This document shows positions 1 to 9,204 of a DNA stretch of 64,000 nt, piece after piece. A model generated the notes under the pieces. The model had not been told where the DNA came from and did no database searches. It saw nothing but the letters and a program-made list of their open reading frames with translations. A program made the position numbers and the translations under genes. This DNA is from JADJLQ01 sp044227925 (lineage in GTDB: Bacteria > Bacteroidota > Bacteroidia > Chitinophagales > Saprospiraceae). Where the stretch lies: positions 21,083 through 85,082 of the forward strand of contig JBGAVW010000016.1 in the NCBI GenBank assembly GCA_044227925.1, written 5' to 3'. The first letter of the stretch is position 1. Each line of letters opens with the position of its first letter.

Positions 1-1
1 A

Positions 2-70
2 AAGAAGACTATAGATACGATCGTTGTATTTGAAGATATACTTAAAACTTTTATAAAAATAAAATTTTGA
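2..70 (+). CDS. rimP: RimP ribosome maturation factor, C-terminal end only (partial)
   Basis: The frame open from base 2 to the TGA at 68-70 encodes the last 22 residues of a protein ending in IKIKF. It stops 3 bases before the nusA ATG. RimP, needed for 30S subunit maturation, is the usual gene upstream of nusA and infB. In Bacteroidota its C-terminus is a short beta-rich SH3-like domain ending in a similar hydrophobic/basic string. The identification rests mainly on gene order, because the visible piece is too short for domain recognition. The gene begins outside the window. Confidence 0.6.
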   Translation, partial: KKTIDTIVVFEDILKTFIKIKF

Positions 71-73
71 TCT

Positions 74-1342
74 ATGATCAATTTAGTAGAGACATTTTCT
101 GAGTTTAAAGCGGGAAAAAATATTGACCGCCCCACTCTAATGCGTGTAATGGAAGATGTATTCCGTACACTGATAAAGAAAAAATACGGGACCGATGAAA
201 ATTTTGATGTAATCGTAAACACTCAAAAAGGGGACCTGGAACTTTGGCACAAAAGACTGATAGTGCCGGATGGTGAGGTTTCTGATCCCAACAAAGAAAT
301 TTCTGCATCCGAAGCAAGAGAGATTGATCCGGATTATGACCTGGGTGAAGAGTGTTATGTAAAACTGGAACTCGAAGACTTTGGTCGAAGATCCATTACG
401 GCAGCCAGACAGACTTTGGTATCCAGAATTCTTGAGTTGGAAAAAGATGAAGTTTTCCAAAAATATTCAGAAAGAAAAGGTGAAATCATACTCGGTGAGG
501 TAAACCAGGTACTGCCTAAAGAAATCCTCGTCATTGATGATACCACCGGTAATGAATTGATATTGCCTAAATCCGAGATGATAAAAGCGGATCATTTTAG
601 GAAAGGAGATATGGTACGAGGCGTGATCAAAGATGTGGTCATGAAAAATAACCTTCCTTCCATCATCATGTCCCGTACAGACAGTTCATTTCTCGAAAAA
701 CTTATGGAGCATGAAGTACCCGAAATTGAAGATGGACTGATCACTATTAAAAACATCGTTCGTATACCCGGAGAAAGAGCAAAAGTGGCAGTTGAATCTT
801 ATGATGATCGGATTGATCCCGTAGGTGCTTGTGTAGGTATGAAAGGATCCAGGATTCATGGAATAGTGCGTGAATTGAGAAATGAAAATATAGATATAGT
901 AAATTTTACCAATAATCTGAATTTATACATCCAGCGATCCCTTACCCCTGCTAAAGTCACCAAGATCGATATAGACGAAAAAAATAAAAGAGCAGCAGTA
1001 TATCTCAAACCCGACCAGGTTTCGTTGGCCATTGGTAAGGGCGGCTCCAATATAAAACTTGCATCCAAACTTACCGGATTCGAAATCGATGTGTATCGGG
1101 ATACGGAAGAGGGTCAGGAAATAGACGATGTGGATCTCGATGAATTTGCAGATGAGATAGAAGCATGGATCATTGACACACTCAAAGGTATTGGTTGCGA
1201 TACAGCCCGGTCAGTATTAGCTCTGAGCAGGGAAGAACTCATACGCAGATCCGACCTGGAAGAAGAAACGATAGACGATGTATTAAAAATATTATCGGCC
1301 GAAATGGAAGAGAATGATAACGAAGATGGTAAAAAAGTATAA
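74..1342 (+). CDS. nusA: Transcription termination/antitermination factor NusA
   Basis: NusA binds RNA polymerase and nascent RNA and modulates pausing, termination and antitermination. The 422-aa protein shows the expected order: an N-terminal polymerase-binding domain (about 1-130), an S1 RNA-binding domain (about 135-200, starting near GEIILGEV), KH1 with VGMKGSRI (about 257-264) and KH2 with AIGKGGSNIKLA (about 319-330). A short acidic helical tail follows. The tail lacks the long acidic repeats of E. coli NusA, as is usual outside proteobacteria. ATG follows the rimP stop by 3 bases and infB lies 46 bases downstream, so this is the conserved rimP-nusA-infB operon. Length and motifs are complete. 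Confidence 0.97.
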   Translation: MINLVETFSEFKAGKNIDRPTLMRVMEDVFRTLIKKKYGTDENFDVIVNTQKGDLELWHKRLIVPDGEVSDPNKEISASEAREIDPDYDLGEECYVKLELEDFGRRSITAARQTLVSRILELEKDEVFQKYSERKGEIILGEVNQVLPKEILVIDDTTGNELILPKSEMIKADHFRKGDMVRGVIKDVVMKNNLPSIIMSRTDSSFLEKLMEHEVPEIEDGLITIKNIVRIPGERAKVAVESYDDRIDPVGACVGMKGSRIHGIVRELRNENIDIVNFTNNLNLYIQRSLTPAKVTKIDIDEKNKRAAVYLKPDQVSLAIGKGGSNIKLASKLTGFEIDVYRDTEEGQEIDDVDLDEFADEIEAWIIDTLKGIGCDTARSVLALSREELIRRSDLEEETIDDVLKILSAEMEENDNEDGKKV

Positions 1343-1388
1343 AACCACTTTGACTATGAAATAGAATTAGTGATTTTTAAATTAATTT

Positions 1389-4220
1389 ATGGCTAGAAGA
1401 TTAGTAAAAACAGCATCAGAATTTAATGTGGGTACAAGCTCTATAGTGGAGTTTTTACAGAAAAAAGGCTTTACCATTGAAAATAAGCCTACTGCCAATA
1501 TCTCTGATGAGATGTTTGAAGAATTAAAAAAAGAATTTGGGGCATCACAAGCCATAAAAGAAAAAGCAGAAGCATTAGTAATAGGTAAAGCCTCAATGGC
1601 TCAGGCTCCTAAGAAGGAAGAGAAATCAATCCCTACTCCACCACCTGCTCCTCCTGCTCCACCTGCCCCGGCTCCGGTTCAAGCTCACCCTGTTGCTGAA
1701 CCCAAACCAGTAACACCTTCTGTACCAGTAGTGCCAGAAGTCAAAAAAGAGGATGAGCCTGAAGTATACAAACGCAAGACGCCTGAACTACCTAAAATCA
1801 AAGTAGTAGATAAAATTGATCTTGGACCTAAAAAGAAGAAAAAAACAGAAGAAGAAGTAACTGAGGAAGAAGATGAAATTAAGCCCATTCAGGCCAAAGA
1901 AGAAGTGGTATCCATACCCGTAGTCGAAGAAGTTGCACCGGTAGAGGAAGAGGAAATCCCGGGTGAAGATTTTCATAGAGCAGAAACACCTCAACTCAAG
2001 GGCCTTAAAATTCTTGGGAAGATAGACACAGATAAATTCGATAAGTCAAAGAAAAGGAAGGAAGAAGAAGCTGCAGCTGCAGAAGCAGCCAAAAAAGCGG
2101 CTGCCATTAAAAATGTAGATGCTGCTGCTGAAGAAAGAAAGAAGCGTAAGCGAAAACGCAAAACAATAGAAACAGGTAGTGGTAACCAATCAAGTAATCA
2201 GCAACCAGGTCAGCAAAATCAAAATCAACAACGACCGGCTGGCCAGCAAGGTGGTGGATATGACAGAAGGCCCCCAATGGGCAATAGACCCGGTGAACCA
2301 AAGGAGATCTCACAAAAAGAGATAGATGATCAAATACGGGCTACCATGGCTCGATTGGGCGCCAATACCAAGAGTCGAAGGCAAAAAATACGCCGGGATA
2401 ATAGATCCAGGATACGTGAAAAGTTAGAACAACAGGAAATAGAACAAACCGTAACCGATCTGCAGGTGACTGAATTCATGACCGTGTCTGAATTGGCTTC
2501 ACTTTTAAATGTAAAACCGGCGCAGGTAATCATGACCTGTATGAATCTTGGTGTAATAGTATCCATCAATCAACGATTGGATGCTGAGATCATAGAATTG
2601 GTAGCCGAAGAATTTGGACATAAAGTAGCATTTGTATCTGCAGAAGACAGTACGGATACGGAAGAAGATGAAATAGACAATCCGGAAGATTTACAACCAC
2701 GTGCTCCTATTGTTACTGTAATGGGTCACGTAGATCATGGTAAAACTTCACTGCTCGATTATATTCGCTCAGCCAATGTAGTATCAGGCGAAGCCGGTGG
2801 TATCACTCAGCATATTGGTGCGTACGAAGTAAAGCTGGGTGATAAACAGATTACATTTCTTGACACTCCTGGCCACGAAGCATTCACAGCCATGCGTGCC
2901 CGTGGTACAAAAGTTACCGATGTGGCCGTAATCATAGTAGCAGCCGATGATAATGTAATGCCACAGACTAAAGAAGCGATTTCACATGCTCAGGCAGGCA
3001 ATGTTCCTATCGTATTTGCAATAAATAAAATTGATAAGCCAGGCGCGAGTCCTGAAAGAATAAAACAAGAATTGGCCGCAATGAACCTGTTGGTAGAAGA
3101 ATGGGGTGGAAAAATCCAATCTCAGGATATATCTGCCAAGACTGGTTTGAATGTGGATAAACTCATGGAGAAAATACTCCTTGAAGCGGAATTATTAAAC
3201 TTGCAGGCCAATCCCAATCGGATGGCATTAGGTACAGTCATAGAAGCGTCGCTGGATAAAGGCCGTGGATACGTTACTAAGCTTTTGGTTCAAAATGGTT
3301 CGTTGCATGTAGGAGATGCTATTTTGGCCGGAGAGCATTTTGGAAGGGTTAAGGCCATGTTTAATGAATGGGGTAAGAAAATAGAAGTAGCTGATCCCTC
3401 CAGTCCGGTATTGGTGCTTGGAATGGCTGGTGCTCCTCAAGCCGGTGAAAAATTTAAAGTATTTGAGGATGAGTCGATAGCCAAAGAATTAGCTCTCAAA
3501 CGATCCCAGATTAATAGAGAACTTGCCACACGTACCAATAAACGAATCTCTCTGGATGAGATCGGACGCCGACTGGCTCTGGGTACATTCAAGGAATTGA
3601 AAGTAATAGTAAAAGGAGATGTGGACGGTTCTATTGAAGCATTGACCGATTCTTTAGTAAAATTATCTATAGAGAAAATACAGGTATCGGTTATACATAA
3701 GGCCGTAGGAGGAATTACTGAATCTGATGTATTGCTGGCATCAGCGTCCGATGCCATTATCATTGGATTCCAGGTAAGACCTACTGCCGGTGCTCGAAAA
3801 CTTGCAGAAAAAGAAGGTGTGGAAATAAAAACCTTCTCTATTATATACGAAGCCATCAATACCATTAAGTCTGCTATGGAAGGTATGATGGAGCCCACCA
3901 CAGAAGAAAAAGTAATCGCCCAGGTAGATGTGCGGGAAGTGTTTAAAGTGACCGGTGTGGGTACTGTAGCCGGATGCTTCGTTACCGAAGGCAGGATTAT
4001 GAAAAATACGCCAATCCGTATCATCCGGGATGGTATAGTATTGTATCCTTCTAAAGCTGGTCAGACCGCTAAGATTGCAGCATTAAAGCGCTTTAAAGAC
4101 GATGTAAAGGAAGTAAAAAGCGGTACAGAATGCGGTATTTCTATTGAAAACTTTAATGATATCAAGATTGGAGATGTCATAGAAGGATATGAAATAAGCG
4201 AAGTAAAAGCCAAGCTTTAA
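1389..4220 (+). CDS. infB: Translation initiation factor IF-2
   Basis: IF-2 is the GTPase that delivers initiator fMet-tRNA to the 30S subunit and promotes 50S joining. The 943-aa protein has a short N-terminal IF2_N domain. A long low-complexity linker rich in Pro, Lys/Glu and Gln/Asn follows (about 75-320). A second IF2_N-like segment lies near 360-410, and then the GTPase domain with GHVDHGKTS (about 446-454), DTPGHEAF (about 493) and NKID (about 546). Domains II, III and IV complete the C-terminus. ATG at 1389 is the natural start (MARRLVKTASEFNVG). It is co-directional with nusA. The linker composition is typical of Bacteroidota IF-2 and is not a sign of transfer. Confidence 0.97.
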   Translation: MARRLVKTASEFNVGTSSIVEFLQKKGFTIENKPTANISDEMFEELKKEFGASQAIKEKAEALVIGKASMAQAPKKEEKSIPTPPPAPPAPPAPAPVQAHPVAEPKPVTPSVPVVPEVKKEDEPEVYKRKTPELPKIKVVDKIDLGPKKKKKTEEEVTEEEDEIKPIQAKEEVVSIPVVEEVAPVEEEEIPGEDFHRAETPQLKGLKILGKIDTDKFDKSKKRKEEEAAAAEAAKKAAAIKNVDAAAEERKKRKRKRKTIETGSGNQSSNQQPGQQNQNQQRPAGQQGGGYDRRPPMGNRPGEPKEISQKEIDDQIRATMARLGANTKSRRQKIRRDNRSRIREKLEQQEIEQTVTDLQVTEFMTVSELASLLNVKPAQVIMTCMNLGVIVSINQRLDAEIIELVAEEFGHKVAFVSAEDSTDTEEDEIDNPEDLQPRAPIVTVMGHVDHGKTSLLDYIRSANVVSGEAGGITQHIGAYEVKLGDKQITFLDTPGHEAFTAMRARGTKVTDVAVIIVAADDNVMPQTKEAISHAQAGNVPIVFAINKIDKPGASPERIKQELAAMNLLVEEWGGKIQSQDISAKTGLNVDKLMEKILLEAELLNLQANPNRMALGTVIEASLDKGRGYVTKLLVQNGSLHVGDAILAGEHFGRVKAMFNEWGKKIEVADPSSPVLVLGMAGAPQAGEKFKVFEDESIAKELALKRSQINRELATRTNKRISLDEIGRRLALGTFKELKVIVKGDVDGSIEALTDSLVKLSIEKIQVSVIHKAVGGITESDVLLASASDAIIIGFQVRPTAGARKLAEKEGVEIKTFSIIYEAINTIKSAMEGMMEPTTEEKVIAQVDVREVFKVTGVGTVAGCFVTEGRIMKNTPIRIIRDGIVLYPSKAGQTAKIAALKRFKDDVKEVKSGTECGISIENFNDIKIGDVIEGYEISEVKAKL

Positions 4221-4237
4221 TCCATTCAATGTATTGA

Positions 4238-5011
4238 TTGAAAGATCTACAGGAATATTTCGATTCGTTAGTAAAAAAATACGAGGGGCCTTCATTTATA
4301 GAAAATGATCCCATCTGTGTACCCCATTCTTATTCGTCACAAGTAGATGTAGAAATCAGCGGATTTTTTGCGGCTATTTTTGCCTGGGGGCAGCGCAAAA
4401 CCATTATTAATAAATCAAAGGAATTGATGCATTTGATGGACAATGCACCGGGAGATTTTATTTTGCACCATTCTGTGAAAGATCTTCAAGCGCTTTCTAC
4501 GTTTAAGCACCGCACTTTTCAATACGATGATCTGTTGTATTTCATTCATTTTTTACATCATCATTATACTGCACACAAAAGTCTTGAATCTGCATTTGTA
4601 CCGGAAGATAGCTTTACTGATCTGGAAAGCAGCCTCAACTATTTTAATTCCATTTTTTTTAGCCTGAATCATCTTAATCGTACCAGGAAACACATATCAT
4701 TGCCTGCTTCAGGCTCTACCTGCAAGAGATTGTGTATGTATTTAAGATGGATGGTACGATCCAATAAGAAAGGAGTTGATTTTGGCATATGGAAAAAAAT
4801 TACTCCCAAAGACCTGATGATGCCCCTTGATGTACATGTGCATAGAATAGCAGTACAGTACAATTTATTGGATGAAAAACAACGGAATTGGAAAGCGGTG
4901 AAAGAATTAACTCAACGAATGAAATCATTTGACCCTGAAGATCCGGTGCGGTATGATTTTGCACTGTTTAACCTTGGTGTAAGAGACAAGGATACCTTTC
5001 CTGCTATTTGA
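4238..5011 (+). CDS. TIGR02757 / DUF2400 family protein of unknown function
   Basis: The 257-aa protein matches the Bacteroidota TIGR02757 (DUF2400) family by its overall pattern, including FFAAIFAWGQRKTI near residue 43, the segment KRLCMYLRWMVR, and a C-terminal PLDVHVHRIA. The arrangement around MYLRWMVR and LDVHVHR recalls helix-hairpin-helix DNA glycosylase folds, but no activity is established. The start must be TTG at 4238, because an in-frame TGA immediately precedes it (4235-4237). The gene begins 17 bases after infB, so it probably sits at the end of the rimP-nusA-infB transcript. It converges on the DUF4783 gene, leaving only 35 bases between them. Confidence 0.85.
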   Translation: MKDLQEYFDSLVKKYEGPSFIENDPICVPHSYSSQVDVEISGFFAAIFAWGQRKTIINKSKELMHLMDNAPGDFILHHSVKDLQALSTFKHRTFQYDDLLYFIHFLHHHYTAHKSLESAFVPEDSFTDLESSLNYFNSIFFSLNHLNRTRKHISLPASGSTCKRLCMYLRWMVRSNKKGVDFGIWKKITPKDLMMPLDVHVHRIAVQYNLLDEKQRNWKAVKELTQRMKSFDPEDPVRYDFALFNLGVRDKDTFPAI

Positions 5012-5046
5012 TCAGGGGGGATAAAAAGCCCTTACAACGGATACTT

Positions 5047-5430
5047 TTAAAAAAAGTCTTTTTCAATTTTTATATCCTTCACCAACGCTTTGTTATCTCC
5101 GGATCCAAAGGTAAGGTAGACTCTGTATTTTGATTTGTCGGATATAAGACTGCCAATGCCCATAAAAGACTCTTTCCCTTTGGTAACGGTCTCATGAATT
5201 AATTTGGAGGATTTGATTCCATTTATGGATACAAAATCGGTTAGCTTCATAAGTACATTTTGCTTACCATTGATTTCTGATCCTTCAAGATTACAAATCA
5301 CTTCATTTGAAAGATGTTTATTTAAGATATCGTTTTCAGATTTGACTATGGCATCGAGAAAGGTTTTCACAGTCTGGGCTTCATTTCTCCCTGTGAGGAT
5401 GATCAAAAAAAGGAAGATGGTACTTTTCAT
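5047..5430 (-). CDS. Small secreted DUF4783-like protein
   Basis: This 127-aa protein has an N-terminal signal peptide (MKSTIFLFLIILTG, cleavage probably near the AQ at about 18-19). An NTF2-like (SnoaL-type) alpha/beta fold follows, with the DUF4783 hallmarks KLIHE, a glycine-centred strand (MGIGSL), KYRVYLTF and a terminal KDIKIEKD. DUF4783 proteins are periplasmic or outer-membrane-associated proteins of Bacteroidota with no known function. The gene converges with the DUF2400 gene. On the minus strand a weak promoter-like pair lies upstream of the ATG: a TTG, then 18 bases, then TATACTTG. The family call is by eye. Confidence 0.75.
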   Translation of the reverse strand: MKSTIFLFLIILTGRNEAQTVKTFLDAIVKSENDILNKHLSNEVICNLEGSEINGKQNVLMKLTDFVSINGIKSSKLIHETVTKGKESFMGIGSLISDKSKYRVYLTFGSGDNKALVKDIKIEKDFF

Positions 5431-5601
5431 TGTATATTAATTTGTCAAGTATAAAACAGTATATGTGCCTGCAAATGTTCAAACGAAAACCTAATTTATA
5501 GTTAAATGTATTTGTTTCCAAATACGGGAGGCAGCACGATCAGTATCATTGAAAATAAAGAATTATGCCCAGATTCTACAGGAAGATGATTACTTAAAGA
5601 G

Positions 5602-5609
5602 TAAATTTG
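5602..5609 (+). promoter_or_regulatory. Candidate Bacteroidota -7 element upstream of gpmI
   Basis: TAAATTTG matches the Bacteroidota sigma-A -7 consensus TAnnTTTG and lies 21 bases before the ATG at 5631. No TTG is present at the usual 19-21-base spacing upstream, so only half of the promoter is supported. Confidence 0.35.
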
Positions 5610-5630
5610 CAGCTAAGAAGTTTAAAATTT

Positions 5631-7142
5631 ATGCCAGATAATAAAGTAGCACTGATAATATTGGACGGATGGGGCCTCGGCCCGGATTATAATGCTGATG
5701 CTATTGCCACTGCCAATACGCCTTTTTTTGATAAAATAATGAGTGAATTCCCACACAATACCTTAATTACTTTTGGAGAAGAAGTTGGATTGCCGGACGG
5801 ACAGATGGGTAACTCTGAAGTAGGACATTTAAATCTTGGAGCTGGAAGGGTAGTGTATCAGGAGCTTGCCAGGATAAATAAGGCGATTCGGGAAAAAGAA
5901 TTATATACCAATTCGGTCTTATTAAAATTAATTGAGCGGGTAAAGTCCACCCGGAATACGCTGCATCTGATTGGCCTGGTTTCAGACGGTGGAGTACACT
6001 CTCATATTAATCACCTCATGGGGTTATGTGATATTTTTCATGAATTTGATCTTCCCAAAGTGAGCATACATGCATTTCTGGATGGTCGGGATTGCGATCC
6101 TAAATCAGGTGCAGGGTTTGTAAAAAAGCTCCTACAACATATAGAGGGGACTAATGCTACCCTTACTTCAATGATTGGAAGATATTATGCAATGGACAGG
6201 GATAAAAGATGGGAAAGAATAAAAAAAGCCTATGATGTATTGACACAGGGATTAGGTGAATATACATCGGATCCTGTGACCTCATTGCACCAATCGTATG
6301 CAAAAAACATCACCGATGAATTCATTGAACCATATTTATTGAATCGGGATAAAGATCTGTTGATCAAAAATGGCGATGCGGTATTGTTTTTTAATTTTCG
6401 TACCGACCGGCCCAGGCAGATTACCGAAGCTTTGACCCAAAAAGAATTTCCAGATCAGCAAATGAGCCCCTTGAATTTAGATTATGTGACCATGACCGAG
6501 TACGATGCTACCTATAAAAATGTGCAGGTATTATTTAAAACTGATAATTTAAATAATACCCTTGGTGAAGTGATGGAGAATAATGGAAAGACCCAATTGC
6601 GCATGGCCGAAACTGAAAAATATCCACATGTCACTTTTTTCTTTAATGGAGGCAGGGAAGTTCCATTTAAAGGGGAAGATCGGATCATGGTTGCAAGTCC
6701 AAAAGTCGCAACCTATGATTTGCAACCCGAAATGTCAGCACCCGAGCTCACTGACGCCTTGCTTAAAAACTGGGATTATAAACAACAGGATTTTATTTGC
6801 CTCAATTTTGCCAATACAGATATGGTAGGACACACAGGAGTTTTCTCTGCCGGTGTCAAAGCTGCAGAAACGGTAGATGCATGCCTTCAAAAAATAGTAA
6901 ACAAAGGGAAATCACTTGGATACGAATTTATTGTGTTGGCTGATCATGGTAATGCTGACTGCATGATCAATCCGGATGGGAGCCCCAATACCGCACATAC
7001 CAAAAATCCGGTGCCCGTGATTTATATCGGTGACAGGGATGTTCAAGTAAAACAGGGTAAGCTGGGTGATGTGGCTCCTACTATTCTTACACTTATGGGT
7101 TTAGAGATACCCAAAGAAATGGATGGGAAAGTGTTGATATGA
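5631..7142 (+). CDS. gpmI: 2,3-bisphosphoglycerate-independent phosphoglycerate mutase
   Basis: GpmI interconverts 3- and 2-phosphoglycerate in glycolysis using a phosphoserine intermediate and two metal ions. It belongs to the alkaline phosphatase superfamily. The 503-aa sequence has the N-terminal metal-site motif LDGWG, the phosphorylated serine in MGNSEVGHLNLG (about 60-71), the substrate-site stretch DGRD, and the late metal ligands in TDMVGHTG and ADHGNADCM. Length is normal for the family. A TTG eight codons upstream (5607) is also in frame, but it overlaps a -7-like element. The ATG at 5631 gives the conserved MPDNKVALIILDGWG beginning, so I chose it. The gene stands alone between convergent or divergent neighbours. 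Confidence 0.96.
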   Translation: MPDNKVALIILDGWGLGPDYNADAIATANTPFFDKIMSEFPHNTLITFGEEVGLPDGQMGNSEVGHLNLGAGRVVYQELARINKAIREKELYTNSVLLKLIERVKSTRNTLHLIGLVSDGGVHSHINHLMGLCDIFHEFDLPKVSIHAFLDGRDCDPKSGAGFVKKLLQHIEGTNATLTSMIGRYYAMDRDKRWERIKKAYDVLTQGLGEYTSDPVTSLHQSYAKNITDEFIEPYLLNRDKDLLIKNGDAVLFFNFRTDRPRQITEALTQKEFPDQQMSPLNLDYVTMTEYDATYKNVQVLFKTDNLNNTLGEVMENNGKTQLRMAETEKYPHVTFFFNGGREVPFKGEDRIMVASPKVATYDLQPEMSAPELTDALLKNWDYKQQDFICLNFANTDMVGHTGVFSAGVKAAETVDACLQKIVNKGKSLGYEFIVLADHGNADCMINPDGSPNTAHTKNPVPVIYIGDRDVQVKQGKLGDVAPTILTLMGLEIPKEMDGKVLI

Positions 7143-7533
7143 TTAATAGTATCCAAAAAGCCCTTTTTGGGCTGTCAAACGACAAATCGGGTTCTCCAAG
7201 GAAAAATGGTAGTTAAAACAGACTTCAAAAAGCAATTCTATTCTTGTCTCCAAGGCTGTGCTGTAAATCTATTTTTATGGGGGATAGTCCGGGTGATCGA
7301 AGTTGGTGGGACAATCCTACATGGGACAATATAGTGGGAATAAAATGGAACCCCAATGCGAAGGTCAAATTGGCTCCATCATTTGTAGAAAATTATATTC
7401 CCCAGTCCATAAGTACAATACTTCAAAATTAGTATCCTGATTTTATATTTGATGTGAGCAAACCGGTTTAGACAGTATAGTACCTTTTCCAAATAGTTGG
7501 TGCTACATCGGATGAGTCTCACGCACCACTTTT
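7143..7533. other. Intergenic stretch between gpmI and gldH
   Basis: 391 bases without a convincing gene. A 62-codon open frame at 7244-7432 has no recognisable protein features, and I do not call it. The only structure I see is a short hairpin at 7159-7173. Confidence 0.5.
7155..7173 (-). terminator. Weak minus-strand terminator-like hairpin
   Basis: A 5-bp stem AGCCC/GGGCT with a five-base loop is followed, reading the minus strand, by five T residues. It could end the grpE-dnaJ-gldH transcript, but it lies 360 bases past gldH and the stem is short. It also sits just after gpmI, where it has no plus-strand T-tract. Confidence 0.3.
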
Positions 7534-8043
7534 TTATCTCCTGCCGTCACGCTCTACCTTAAATCCTACTCGATAAATATCTTTAATAGTATCCTGCCTC
7601 ATCCAGGGTACAATTTTGATTTGGTAGTCTCCTTTTTGAGGAAATATAGCTTGCTCTTGTAAAGTGAGGTAAAAAGTGCAGGTTTTACCACGACAGTCAG
7701 AGTACCATTCACCGGATTCATCCGCCAATAGGATACTTAACTCTTGCGTTTTATTTATTTGATCTGGGAATTTAGTATCTATTTTTACATACAAGTTTTC
7801 CCATTGGTATTTTTTATCGTGATCTATCTCCAATAAAAGATTATAATATCGATTGGTATCTTTTATTTTAAAATTATATACCAGTGAGTCCGTATAGATC
7901 ATTGGCTTTTCAGCAGTAAAGGATGCATTGTTTTCAAAAATATAATTCGGCGGATCACAGGAAGCAATGGGTATCATGCCACAAGCAAGAGCTATGCAAT
8001 ACCAAATTGTATTTAAAGTTTTTATCGGTATTGAATTGCTCAT
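7534..8043 (-). CDS. gldH: Gliding motility / T9SS lipoprotein GldH
   Basis: GldH is a lipoprotein required for gliding motility and for type IX secretion function in Flavobacterium; its exact role is unknown. The 169-aa protein has an N-terminal signal with lipobox IASC (Cys about 29). The GldH core follows, with YVKIDTKFPD, LADESGEWYSDC, the FYLTLQEQAIFPQKGDY segment and a closing MRQDTIKDIYRVGFKVE. The start codon overlaps the dnaJ stop by 4 bases (ATGA), so the two are likely translationally coupled. This links an envelope lipoprotein to the grpE-dnaJ chaperone operon. Length and motif order are normal. Confidence 0.88.
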   Translation of the reverse strand: MSNSIPIKTLNTIWYCIALACGMIPIASCDPPNYIFENNASFTAEKPMIYTDSLVYNFKIKDTNRYYNLLLEIDHDKKYQWENLYVKIDTKFPDQINKTQELSILLADESGEWYSDCRGKTCTFYLTLQEQAIFPQKGDYQIKIVPWMRQDTIKDIYRVGFKVERDGRR

Positions 8044-9179
8044 GAAAAAAAGCCTTTCATTTTCTCAAAGAATCCTTTTTCTCCTTTCCCCGGATTGGGT
8101 TGGAAATTGGGCATATGCCTGAGTTTTTCTAATAAGGCTTTTTCTTCTTCATTTACGGATTTGGGAGTCCAGATATTTACTTGTACCAACAGATCTCCTT
8201 TTTGATAAGATTGTACTGAGGGTAAGCCTTTGTCTTTTAACCTGAATACTTTTCCTGCCTGGGTACCGGCTGGTATTTTAATATTGGCTTTACCATCGAG
8301 TGTGGGCACTTCAATTGAAGAGCCTAAGGAGGCATCAGCAAAGTTGAGGTACATTTCATATATCAAATTAGCTCCTTCTCTTCTAAGATGATCATGTGGT
8401 TTTTCTTTTATCTGTATAAGTAAATCACCGGATGGCCCTCCCTTTGGTCCTGCATTTCCTTTCCCTCTGACTGAAAGTTGCATACCATCCTCGACTCCTG
8501 CCGGGATATCAATATCGATGGTCTCCTCGCCCATCATTCGCCCATCACCTTTACATGAGTTACAATAGCTGGTTATCATAGTTCCGGCACCCTGGCAGGT
8601 CGGACAGGTAGTGGTGGTTTGCATTTGTCCTAAGAAAGTATTTCTGACTTGCCGAACATATCCACTTCCTCCGCATCCTGTACAGGTTTTTTTACTGCTT
8701 CGATCCTTAGCTCCCGAACCGCCACAGGTATTACAACTGATTTGTTTTTTTACTGATATTTTTTTGTTGACCCCTGTAGCGATTTCGTTCAGATCCAGGG
8801 TAAGACTAATTCGAAGGCTGGAACCTCGTTGACCTGATTCACCTCGGCTTCCACCACCTCCAAAAAATGATTCGAAAGGGCTATCTTCAAACATACCTCC
8901 GAAATTGCGAAGTATGTCTTCCATGCTTCCGCCTTGAAACCCGCCCATATTGCCATCTACCCCGGCGTGACCGAATCGATCATATTTTGCTTTTTTATCG
9001 GGATCACTTAATACGCCATAGGCCTCAGCTGCTTCCTTAAACTTGTCTTCAGCTGCCTTATCACCGGGATTTCGGTCCGGATGGTATTTCATTGCAATCT
9101 TTCGATACGATTTTTTAATAGTACCATCATCAGCTGACTTGTCTACCTCCAATACCTCGTAATAATCTCTTTTGGCCAT
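8040..9179 (-). CDS. dnaJ: Chaperone protein DnaJ
   Basis: DnaJ (Hsp40) binds unfolded polypeptides and stimulates the DnaK ATPase. The 379-aa protein is a full type I DnaJ. It has a J domain (1-70) with HPD at 33-35 and a Gly/Phe-rich linker (about 71-120). A zinc-binding domain has four CxxCxGxG repeats (CNTCGGSG starting at Cys149, then CTGCGGSG, CPTCQGAG, CNSCKGDG). Two C-terminal substrate-binding barrels follow. It lies 25 bases downstream of grpE and overlaps gldH. The expected partner dnaK is not in this window. Confidence 0.97.
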   Translation of the reverse strand: MAKRDYYEVLEVDKSADDGTIKKSYRKIAMKYHPDRNPGDKAAEDKFKEAAEAYGVLSDPDKKAKYDRFGHAGVDGNMGGFQGGSMEDILRNFGGMFEDSPFESFFGGGGSRGESGQRGSSLRISLTLDLNEIATGVNKKISVKKQISCNTCGGSGAKDRSSKKTCTGCGGSGYVRQVRNTFLGQMQTTTTCPTCQGAGTMITSYCNSCKGDGRMMGEETIDIDIPAGVEDGMQLSVRGKGNAGPKGGPSGDLLIQIKEKPHDHLRREGANLIYEMYLNFADASLGSSIEVPTLDGKANIKIPAGTQAGKVFRLKDKGLPSVQSYQKGDLLVQVNIWTPKSVNEEEKALLEKLRHMPNFQPNPGKGEKGFFEKMKGFFS

Positions 9180-9204
9180 GTAGTATATATATTAATTACC
9201 TATA

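Noticed and set aside
7244..7432. 62-codon open frame between gpmI and gldH
   Set aside because: No recognisable family, no promoter or leader evidence, and the translation has no convincing domain; treated as chance.
8611..8832. Antisense open frames over dnaJ, grpE, recG, guaB and similar
   Set aside because: They are shadows on the opposite strand of clear, well-conserved genes.
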